Shown here: positions 50,201 through 59,220 of the stretch, in pieces | Position numbering within the stretch: the stretch's first letter is position 1 | Layout: the number at the start of each line of letters is the position of its first letter | Assembly: GCA_037693485.1 (NCBI GenBank) | Contig: CM075352.1 | Coordinates: 20,828,001-20,892,000 of the forward strand | Direction of reading: 5' to 3' | Length of the DNA: 64,000 nt | DNA from: Kitagawia praeruptora | Taxonomy: Eukaryota > Streptophyta > Magnoliopsida > Apiales > Apiaceae | Program-made: the position numbers and the translations under genes | Notes under the pieces: generated by a model | What the model saw: only the letters and a program-made list of their open reading frames with translations | Database searches by the model: none | Told to the model about the DNA's origin: nothing

Positions 50201-51570
50201 GTACCATCTGTCCATTCTTTATAAAGGCTTTCCAGTTCTGTTTTTAATTTCTGATTTCAAAGAATAAATAAACAGTTAGGAATTAGTACAAACTAAATAT
50301 GCATACTTTCACTGGGCCTAAGACAGATTGGAAAATTCTCACCAGAGGCATCAGATTCTTATCAATAGCAGCATCACCAATTTTGATATCGAAGGATGTA
50401 ACATGATTCTCATAACTATTAAACTTCCAAAGCGCATAAGATTTCTGATATTCCAGTGACGAACAGTCGATCATATATTGCTCATTTCTCCAACTATTTA
50501 TATTGTCATTCTTAAAAAATACTTCTGGATCCTCGATCGGATAGTTGCACTCAATTGCTGGATCTTTGAAATTTTTTACATCAAACAGATCATTCCCATA
50601 ATAATCAAACTGAACAAGATTGTAAATCTTAATCTCATAGAACCTCATGAAATTGATTAACCCATAGATTTCTTTACTTTCCTCATCTAATTTCCCTTTC
50701 CAAATCATTTTTTTGCACTTAATGATCAGTTTTGAAGATAGTTTCTTTCCAAGCTCATCAAAAAAAGATTTAGGCATTCTCTGCACAAACAAATAAGAAT
50801 TTAAATGTCATTTTTATCTTTACAAGATTAACAGATGAATTATATAAGAATGTAAAACATAGAGTATTTCCATATCAGATCATACTTACAAATGATCCGA
50901 ATCCATGCTTATCATTATTGGCTGAAACAAAACATGACAGAATTTGTCTTTCCCCTGTTACATTATAAGTTGTTTATTTATTGAAGCACTGAATCAGAAT
51001 AACATAATCGAAAACGTTAAAATTAGTACTTTAACTGAGAATTAGATTTTTAAAAAATGCAACATACCAATACAATATGCTTTATCTTTAGTCCTGCGAG
51101 TCACGATTGTACCCTGTATTCTAATAGATTAGTGATATTGTAATGCCCTATTTGTCTTATATCAGCAAAAAATTGCTAAAAATTACCTTAGTACTTTTAC
51201 CAACAAACCAAGAACCAGCTAAAAAGACTTGATACAAATAACATAAAACTATAAAGATGTCTACAAGCTTCAGCAGTTTAGTATAATCTAATTACAATTA
51301 AGAAAAAAAATCATAGATTACTAATAGATATATAGTTTTGCAATTCAGGGTTGATTTGATAAACCAAGCAATCATCCACCGGAGACATAATTTCAATCTA
51401 TGTGAAAGTTAAAGATTAAACATTGTTGTACATTATTGATATCAATTGAAATATACAATTACAAACTATACCCAAAATTATACATACAATCAATACATGC
51501 ACAATACATAAAAGACTTGATATCATCAAAACCAAACATACAAAAAAATTAAGTAGTCTATTACCTCCAT
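47257..51570 (-). CDS. Multi-B3-domain (REM-type) DNA-binding protein
   Basis: The minus-strand gene probably starts at ATG 51570, with small exons near 51570-51565, 51400, 51110 and 50956-50890. Large exons follow: about 50784-50345, 50250-49985, 49590-49268, 48990-48915, 48830-48527, 48434-48363, 48225-47949, 47811-47588 (an acidic Asp/Glu linker) and 47493-47257, stop at 47257-47259. I count about six B3 folds, by RMPKSFFDELGKKL; LLGKGWYEFASHFELKVGD; YVPKWIKDFYGEHL; FEEYRLV with IPDKFRLEYGDQI; AIPESFYSRFGNLIP; and HIPRNVIPNNRGWEAGEQV with FSAGWNQFAKYNKL. B3 domains are plant-specific DNA-binding folds; REM proteins carry several. The exons I translated are open, one junction near 48527 may use a GC donor. 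It lies antisense to the RPA genes and inside the Helitron limits as called, so it may be a captured gene or a cargo gene. Exon limits are approximate. Confidence 0.68.
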
Positions 51571-52369
51571 CTGATGACTACAACTCTTCTACACCGCTTC
51601 GCACAAAACCCTTTTCTTCGTTCGACAGTTTAGATATGTATGCACTCTGCATGCAACTAAAATTTTGGGATTTTTATCTATCTATATTGATTTGAGATAT
51701 GTATTCACTTTTTTCCTTTTTTGGGTTACCTATGTAATTGATATCATCTCTAACCATCTTACTCCTATAATAAATACACTAATAAATTTTTTATTAAGAC
51801 AAACATTAAATTTTAAGTGTCTCAACTACTACCAGTTATTGTGCTAATTAAAATTTTCCAAAAAGTAAAAGGCTTTTATTTTAAATGTTTAATTATTTTT
51901 TCCTAATTTTTAAGCATAGTGATATCATGATAATAGAGGTGTCTCTTTGTGAAATATTTTGATTGAACCAATTCATATATCTATGTAATTTTTACAATTT
52001 TAATATGTCAGCCAAAAAATTATTTTTCTAAGGAATATCAGTATTAAAAATATTTTAAATTTTTTTATTAATTATTTTATAATTGGATGAAAGAAGATTA
52101 GAACATAATGGCATAGTCGTTTTAAATGAATTTCTAATATGCATTCAGTTCAATATTGTCATTAACACTGTATGCACTTAGTTCAATATTCCCAATCAAA
52201 AAAGATAAGTCGCAAAAGTGCGTAAATATAAAAAAATGGCCAATATTATTGGGAAAACCTTAATTGACAGGTACTTTATATGCTGTTTATTTTTAATTAA
52301 GTTAAATACGTTAATTTAAAAAAAATTATAAAAATTAAATAAATTCATATGCGAAGCACGGGCATATTA
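51571..52369. other. AT-rich 3' region of the large Helitron
   Basis: It contains the probable promoter of the B3 gene (minus strand) and AT-rich DNA leading to the Helitron terminus. No ORF of note. Confidence 0.4.
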
Positions 52370-52374
52370 CTAGT
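52340..52374 (+). other. Helitron 3' terminus
   Basis: A short stem TGCGAAGCA, then CGGGCATATTACTAG and T, is the expected arrangement (small stem, about ten bases, CTAG, insertion before T). The left arm of the longer stem appears worn. Confidence 0.6.
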
Positions 52375-52639
52375 ATTCGTAATTCGTAAAATATATTGTT
52401 TCCTGACCATCTACTTTAATTTGCCTTTTTTCTCTTCTTGATATGTTGCCTTTTCAAAACAAAGAAGTATACCGTATACGTACATAAATAAGAGATCGAG
52501 TAGAGATTATACCCACTTGTGGTGTGTTTTCATAACTTGATTATGAAATCTCAACTTATGTGATCGAGTAATGTTTTTCTTTGCCTAGTTATTTCCACTT
52601 ACATAACTATAATATCAATAAATCAATCATTAATATGTA

Positions 52640-53753
52640 CTAGCCGATAACCCGTGCGAAGTACGGATTTGATAAATTATCTTAAATTCCTAATTTTTAA
52701 CTTTTTTAAATGAATAAAATCCAGAACCACCAAGAGAGAATGACCAAAATGCCTATTTTTCACAAGTCATGGCCCAAAATACTGATTTTGAAAAAAATGG
52801 CCCGAAATACCGACGGGCTACGGAGAATCGTCCTCCGTATTAGCATGATACGGAACATTGTGTACCGTATTATGCATGATACGGAGCTGCGTCCTCCGTG
52901 TTAGCATGATACGGTGGACTGTGCACCGTGTTAGATGGGTGCGCATCACTGTCACGGAATACCGTCCACCGTATCATGCCTTGTTACGGAATACGGAGCT
53001 CCGTATCATGCCCTGTTACGGAACACGCAGCTCCGCAACATACCCCCTATCACGGTACACGATGTACCGTGTCCCATCAGTAAAAAGTGTCATCCAGTTT
53101 CCCAGGTGATTATTTTGGGCCATCACCCAACCACCAAGTTGTATATAATACTATATTCTCAACTTTTATTTCGGTTGTTAGTTAATAGACTCCTAGTATA
53201 TAATTTCAATAATAAATTAAATTAATATTTAATTTTATTATTTTAATTAATTTAATTTATATAACTTATCTTTGGTAATATAAGAATAGTTATATTACTA
53301 ATTGTATTTATTATTAATCTATTATAGATATATTTAAAATATTAATTAATGGAGCCCTAAGTCCTATATTCTCGACTTTTATTTCAATTTTTAGTTAATA
53401 GACTCCTAGTATATAACTTCATTATTAAATTAAATTAATATTTAATATTATTATTTTAATTAATTAAATTAATTATATTTAGTGGCATACCGCTGTATAC
53501 ATGGCATATCGCAGTATACATTAATTAATTAATTAATTGGCATACCGTATTTTAGTTCAGAGAGGACTTGTTTCATTAGTAGTTCTTATTCTTATTGGTC
53601 TTCTATACACTTAAAAAATAGTTTTTAAAGTAAGATCAAATAGTAAAATAAGTTATTATTAATTAATTAATTAATTAATTGGCATACCGTGCATACCGCG
53701 GTATACATGGCATACCATTTAAAGGGGGTTTTGCTTTTAATAAAGAGTATAGA
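52640..53753 (-). mobile_element. Small non-autonomous Helitron, minus strand
   Basis: On the minus strand it starts TCTATACTCTTTATTAAAAG after an A (end at 53753) and finishes with a CCGTAC..GCACGGG-type stem, TTATCGGCTAG and T (end at 52640). These are the standard Helitron ends and insertion site. It is 1,114 bp with no coding capacity and carries the palindrome array listed separately. TTAATTAATTAATTAAT runs and GGCATACCG repeats (53484-53712) lie nearer its 5' end. Confidence 0.75.
52819..53071. repeat. Array of short palindromes built on ATACGG/CCGTAT
   Basis: Within 250 bp there are at least six inverted repeats: TACGGAG..CTCCGTA (52819-52839), ATACGG..CCGTAT (52848-52870), a similar pair at 52879-52899 and another at 52909-52929, a perfect 16 bp palindrome ATACGGAGCTCCGTAT (52991-53006), and CACGGTACA..TGTACCGTG with a 3-base loop (53051-53071). 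Spacers often read TTAGCATG or ATCATGCC. The segment is richer in CG than the AT-rich DNA around it. Confidence 0.8.
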
Positions 53754-53933
53754 TATTAAAATTGCTAGATTTTTTGGATCGATCTACTCAACACATCAAA
53801 TGGTTCTTGAAAATTTTTGAAAGGGTAATTGTTATTCCCAGATTACACACTTGTATAATTGTAGAAGGGAGGGGGGGTTGAATACAATTCTTGATAATTA
53901 TAAATTTCTGGTAAAAACCACAGAAATCTATAA

Positions 53934-54318
53934 GAGCATCTTCAATGGGAGAGATCCCTTAGCTAAATTTTAAAATTAATTACCATAAATAAGAATTATA
54001 AAGAATATGTAAAAAAAATTACACTCCAATGGGACAAAACTGTTATCTATAATTATAGATAATCTCTTGATGTTGGCTATATTTGTCGAACCTCTAGAGA
54101 CTTGTAGTGAATTGTCACATCACTTATTTCTATATTAAAATTATATATTTCATTGATAACAACTTGAAATATTAATAACATACCATTTTTAAAATATAGC
54201 CAATCATTATAGCCAATACCCTCGGAACACAATGTCTTACAGGTTCGACAAATTTTACATAATCAATATTTTATGTAATTTAGCCAATCATTTTTAGCTA
54301 ACGCCATTGGAGATGCTC
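53934..54318. mobile_element. Tourist/Harbinger-type MITE in the LTR
   Basis: The element starts GAGCATCTTCAATGG and ends CCATTGGAGATGCTC, nearly perfect inverted repeats, with TAA duplications on both sides (53931-53933 and 54319-54321). The three-base TAA target is typical of PIF/Harbinger-derived MITEs. It is 385 bp without an ORF. Confidence 0.88.
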
Positions 54319-54826
54319 TAAGGAAATAATTGCTGAATAAGAAATGGTTCACAAACACATAAAAAATCAGGTGGTTAAATATACCACCTGAGACTTTTAT
54401 TTGAAGAAAACTCTGTGATACAAATGTACACAGCTTCTGTTTTTACAACTCTTTGCTTCTAAGGATATTCAAGAAACCCTAAGCAAATATGTCTGTTTTC
54501 TTAATCTCTAAAGAGTTGCTACACTTGGTTATATATCCCAAGTTTACAAGTACTACAGGAATAAGATAATATTAATCTAATTCAAGTTGACTTGCTACTC
54601 CACTCCAAATCCACATGTAGCCGAAAGGTTGTCCTTGTGAACAGATATGTCCCCTGCACCTTTCTTGTATGTACTGTGTAAATGGAATGCTTCTTTCTTC
54701 TGTGTTTCCAAAGTATGGCTGTCATACTGCTTTTTATACCTACTATCAACCCATGTGATCTGTCAGTCAAACCTGTCCTTATCAACTGCTAATCCTTAGC
54801 TAGCATAAGATAAAGTGATAATGATT

Positions 54827-55136
54827 ATCCGTTGATGTTGTGCACAGTTATCCGTTGATGGTAGTTTGAGCTGTATTCGTTGATAGAGTAGATTTGAGTT
54901 GTATCCGTTGATAGAGCCCTGTTCTCATCCGTTGATACACTTTCACTTAGACAGAATTACATAGCATAGCTTATTTACAATTGGCTACCCTATTCTACCT
55001 ATCCATTGATGGTCAACATGACTCTGAATAAAAACACTATCAACTGATAAATAGAGATATTGCAGTATGCTACAAAACCTCATCCGTCGATGAGCTACCT
55101 GTCAACGAATAGAGTTATAATGTCTTATCCGTTGAC
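54827..55136 (-). promoter_or_regulatory. Cluster of ATCAACGGAT motifs in the LTR
   Basis: The exact decamer (ATCCGTTGAT on the + strand) occurs at 54827, 54850, 54903 and 54927, with near copies at about 54877, 55002, 55082, 55102 and 55127. The core AACGG is a MYB-type site and resembles the M-phase-specific activator core of plant cell-cycle genes. A promoter role is inference from position in the LTR. Confidence 0.4.
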
Positions 55137-55207
55137 AGTTACAAAACTTGACTCATACAATTTTGCTTGAATGTTAAGTTATCATCAACTACAACATATT
55201 CCTAACA

Positions 55208-55222
55208 ATCTCCCTCAAATTA
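55208..55222 (-). other. Polypurine tract of the second SIRE-like element
   Basis: On the minus strand AATTTGAGGGAGAT directly precedes the LTR, matching in form the tract at 23325-23338. Confidence 0.75.
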
Positions 55223-55384
55223 TACTTGATGGCAATAAAGCATAAATTCAGAACCTTGATGATAACAAAACATTCCTAAAGATATATACACATTACAGTA
55301 TGCAAAAATTGTATTAAGCTACAAAAATTAAAACAGAAAGCTTTAAGAAACTTATCAGAGATGTGCTCCTTTAGATTGAGCAAA

Positions 55385-57304
55385 TTAATGATGTTTCCTC
55401 TCTCTGGTTGGCTGCACCCTTGACTTTCCTTCCTTGGCAGAGTTGGACTCAATTTGCACTTGAAGTTGCCTATAGAAGGTATCTTCTTCAACAACTTTTG
55501 GATTTAGCTTTAGTTGTAACCATCTTAGGTATTCAGAACTAGCCTTTGACAGTTGGTCTTCTAACCTGAAGAATCTCCTAGTGCCCTCTTCATCCCTGAA
55601 CTCCATCATCCAAAAAGGTTGAATGTGGATTTTCTGTCCATTGTATGGGATCTTCATTTTCTTTGGTAGACTTGAGGGTGAGTTCCATTCTCTCCTTATT
55701 TCTTCTATTCTGCTAACTATCTCCCTTCTAGCTGTCTTAGAGAACCCTGTGTGTCTCTTGAATGCTGAGAACACTTTGGTCAATGTATGATAATTCTCTC
55801 CAAGAACCTTCTGCAATGGCCATGTCCTCTGACTTCCTCCCTTGTAGACAAACACTAATCTCTCAGGCTGATTCTTGTACTTGTCAATTCCTCTTACTTC
55901 TGACAATTCATCCAAATATAGATTCATGCCAGAGTATTCTTCAATTTCTGCCTGATAGATAAAGTCTTCTTTGTTTTCCAAGAATGGTTGTTTGACAATA
56001 GCAGGTACCCTAGCAACTTGAACTGGTCCCTTTGAAAGTTGCTTCTTTGGAGCCCTTTTTCTTCTGTTTTAGATTCAGCAAGAATGAAGGAACTTCAATT
56101 GAATCAAAATTCATTGGTTCTTCTTTAGGCATTATGGGGTCACCATGAAAGTTCACAGTTGGGTCGATTACTGTTGCAGATATAGATACTGATGAGCCAG
56201 TAGTTTCTTTTTCTGGAAAGGGTTCTGGAGAAAGAACCCTTTTGGTTTTAGCTTTCCTTCTTTTAGGTTTGGTTTTGGGAACTTCCTCAGGTTCCTTCAT
56301 TTCAACCTCTACCTCATCCATTAACTCTTGAGCCAGCCTGGCTTGCTTCTCATCTGAGTTTTCATGTTGATTTTCTGTACTTGGATGAGCTTCCCTTTGG
56401 ATTCTGGAGACTTCTTCTCTTTTAGCTTCCACAAATCTAGGATGGCTGTTGGATATATTTAATACTTTTCCATTCCTTATAATTACAGCCATCCAATCTC
56501 TTACACTCTTATTTGTCTGCTCTTTGAACTCTATGATTGTTTTTCCCATTAGCTTTTCTTCATCATCCTTGGGAAATGGGTAGTCTAATTGAAGCTTGTT
56601 CTTCCCATTTTCCTTTGGAGGTGAGTAGGCTCTGGTTTTGATGACTGGTTCAAACTCTTTGACATGTGATGGCTCAGCATCATAGAATGTAGGAGCCACA
56701 ATCTTTGGAGTGAGCACCTTCATGATTGTGGTTGATATTGTTGGAGCAGAAGATTGAGCATTAAGAAACAGAGATGATGCAATTGATTCATTGATCATCC
56801 TCTCTGTCTTTAGAATTCTTTCATTAGTCTCCTTGTTGATCTTTTCCAAAGCTTCTATTCTGGCTTACCTTTCACCATCTGAGATTTCTTCTAAACTTTG
56901 AATCTCAGGCAAAGCCACTTGTTTCTTCACAGGGGAAGCCTTTATTTCAAAATATGTTGGATTGACCACTACAATTGGCTGTTGCTCCCCCTCAATCTGT
57001 GCTATCTTACTACTGGTAGCTTGAATTTGACCAGAAGATGTTGCAGCCTCTTTGCTTGTTCCCATTTTCTCCCCCCTTTTTGTTAGCATCAAGGGTTGGG
57101 GGTGAAGCTGCAAGTAGCATTTCCATTAGTTGAGTTTGTTTTGATTGATTGGAAATGATTGTTTGCATTTGAGATTCCATACTATCCACTCTGGAGGAAA
57201 GAAATTGAACAGACTTAGCCAGGATATCTTCTTTGAGAAGTTTACTAGTTAGCACCTTCTGAGTGGTAGTAGGAGCTAGTGCCTCAATCCTGGCATCTAA
57301 GTCT
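55385..57304 (-). pseudogene. Extra ORF of the second SIRE-like element (C-terminal part, decayed)
   Basis: Reading down from 57304 on the minus strand: a coiled-coil segment (VQFLSSRVDSMESQMQ near 57190), a frameshift at a G-run near 57067, a Pro/Ser/Lys-rich linker, TAA at 56865-56867, a frame open to 56010 with a Lys/Arg-rich nuclear-targeting-like patch (KTKPKRRKAKTKR near 56250), a frameshift near 56060, and a final block 55981-55385 with ENYHTLTKVFSAFKRHTGF and IHIQPFWMMEFRDEEGTRRF. The layout (coiled coil, low-complexity linker, basic patch, folded C-terminal domain, then PPT) parallels the extra ORF at 8485-13228, but the C-terminal domains differ, so they are distinct subfamilies. 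Function unknown. Confidence 0.65.
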
Positions 57305-59002
57305 TGAAGGAATTTCTACGCATGCGGAAGTATTTATAACATTTATTTGCATAGAAATCCTAATTAATCATGCATATATTTCAAGAAAAATAAGAAAATT
57401 ACCTTGAATGCTTTCCGGCAACAGCTATGAACTTGTTCTTCAATCCCAGCAATCACCCCTCAAGTGTGAAGTGCTCTAATGGTATCCACCAAGAGAATTG
57501 AAAGAAAAAGAAACTAGAGAGAATTTTGGCTAATATTGTTTTTACAAAATTCTAAACTTTGTAAAATGCTTTTGTTCTCTACCTTTGATCGTTGATGCAA
57601 CCTTGCTTTATATAACAAAAAACCAGCTGATCATCTTTGACCATAAGGTTGCTTGTAATGATTAGCTTTAATTAATTAATCTTTATTAATTAATCATTTA
57701 ATAATTAAAACACTTTTAATCATTAATTCATTTTTAAACTCTTTAAAAATTATTCTCTCTATATATTTAATTTCTCAAATTAAATATATATAATTTATAA
57801 TATTAAGAACTACTTCTTAATATATAATTTTATTTTATAAATAATTAAATCATATTTAATCAATTATAAAATTACTTAATTATTTATTTCTCAAATAAAT
57901 AATCATTAGCCAATATAAATAATTTCTTTCATCTTCAAACTCTTTTATGGTGTGACCCTTTAGGTTCATAATTATGTCGGTAGTAGAAATAAATAATAAT
58001 AAACTATTTATTATTATTTATACGAATTACAATTAATTCGTTAAAAATAATTATCGTTATAATTAAATTCATTCTACATCGTGAGTGATACTTTTGAAGG
58101 TATATCGCGACTATCCGAATAATATGAATTCATCGCTAGGAATATAGAACCTATTCAGTGAATGGTTACCGTACAATAAATTCCTTCTGTCCTAACAATA
58201 TCCCGATTAAATACAAGGCATAGATCTCGTGTCAAGCCTATCTAATTTAATCATATGATTTCTTATTCTTTATGTATAGTTCATGTTAATGCAAATTAGA
58301 AACTACTTTCTAATTTCATTCACTCTGGCCAGAGATTCCTGAACTACCATATTAAGAATATCATAGGATATTCACTTCCTTTACTGGAAGGGGCAGATCC
58401 TTTATTGATCGTTAACTATCTCCATATATAAATTCCAATGCCCAGAATAGAACTTATTAATTGCCCTTGAGACTAAGGACTAAACCAAAGCATTGTTCAT
58501 TATATACAAGATGACTCTAACAATCTCAAGTCTAAGGATACTTGTACAATCATCACTATATGAACAATTACTGACACGTGAGTAAACTCTATTAATTGTT
58601 CAAGTGATCGAGTCACGTTCAGTGAACTCATTCCCAAATGAGCACCTACATACTAACTATAGTGTCACCACACAAATGCCTATGAGAACAGACATCCTTC
58701 ATATGAAGCAAGTATAGTATGTACCGATCTTTACGGATTGACTAACTTCCAATTAGTTATCCTATGATCAGGAACTGTTTAAGTTTAGTGTTATCATCTT
58801 CTAGATCTCATTATTATAATCTCATTATAATTCTAGAAGCATTACTCTAAACTATGGAACATCTGATTTAAAACACTTTAAATAGATAAAGCCCGTATAA
58901 AGACAAATATGTCTTTCACTAATAATCATAAAACCTACTAAGATTACAAGAAGTTTATCCTAACTCGTCATCCATGATTGGATTTAGGACACTTCTCTTT
59001 CA
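57305..59002 (-). repeat. 3' LTR of the third copia-type element
   Basis: On the minus strand it starts TGAAAGAGAAGTGTCC (59002) and ends GCGTAGAAATTCCTTCA (57305), 1,698 bp. TTATATAAAG near 57608-57617 is a likely TATA box about 300 bases before the 3' end. Its ending and TATA layout resemble the solo LTR at 32842-34355. Confidence 0.65.
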
Positions 59003-59014
59003 ATCTCCCACTTG
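59003..59014 (-). other. Polypurine tract of the third element
   Basis: On the minus strand ACAAGTGGGAGAT-type sequence sits directly before the LTR start. Confidence 0.6.
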
Positions 59015-59220
59015 TACTAAAACCAATAACTTCGGTATCGCATACCTATCTTCATTATGTGAAGATCAAAGTAAGTCTGAGAAACGGCTTTAACAATGGG
59101 TCTACTACGTTGTTTGTGTATGTCAACTTTCTCAATGTTGACAACCTCTCTTTCAACGATCTCCCTAATCGGATGAGAGATCCGAAATTATGTGTTTAGA
59201 CCTTAGATGGGATCACGGCT
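59015..59220 (-). pseudogene. Remnant of copia RNase H C-terminus
   Basis: On the minus strand two frames give VVDPLLKP and then FDLHIMKIGMRYRSYW ending in a stop just before the purine tract. This matches the usual end of copia polyproteins (a DPLTK-type motif, then F-x-x-H...MGI). A frameshift separates the two. It supports the orientation and copia assignment of the third element. Confidence 0.5.

Larger units (their letters stand above)
27259..52373 (+). mobile_element. Probable large Helitron carrying Rep/helicase, two RPA genes and a B3-domain gene
   Basis: The span holds a Helitron Rep/PIF1-type helicase gene and two RPA70-like genes, all on the + strand, followed by an opposite-strand multi-B3 gene. 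The 3' end at 52370-52373 is CTAG followed by T, with a small stem TGC-GAA-GCA and GCACGGGC just upstream, as in plant Helitrons. The 5' end is uncertain; ATCTATTAAAATAAATTTG at 27258 gives the required A then TC and lies 420 bases before the first coding ATG. If both ends are right the element is about 25.1 kb, of which about 4.2 kb is later insertions. The B3 gene could instead be a host gene if the true 3' end lies between 45.4 and 47.2 kb, but I found no hairpin with CTRR there. Confidence 0.5.
53830..55207 (-). repeat. 3' LTR of the second SIRE-like element
   Basis: On the minus strand it starts TGTTAGGAATATGTTG (55207) and ends TGGGAATAACA (53830), 1,378 bp including a 385 bp nested MITE. 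It contains a cluster of ATCAACGGAT motifs. No second LTR is available to check the target duplication. Confidence 0.72.
53830..57304 (-). mobile_element. Second SIRE-like copia element, 3' part only, minus strand
   Basis: On the minus strand this shows part of an extra ORF, a polypurine tract and a 3' LTR with the same layout as the element at 1675-24628 (PPT GAGGGAGAT then TGTTAG). The 5' part is not seen: at 57304 another element begins, so the rest lies beyond that insertion, presumably outside the window. Confidence 0.78.

Noticed and set aside
52819..53071. CRISPR-like array
   Set aside because: Units are palindromic hairpins with unequal short spacers inside a plant transposon; there are no cas genes.
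52858..53225. ORFs of 83 and 96 codons over the palindrome array
   Set aside because: Codons follow the repeat pattern; the ORFs lie inside a non-coding Helitron.
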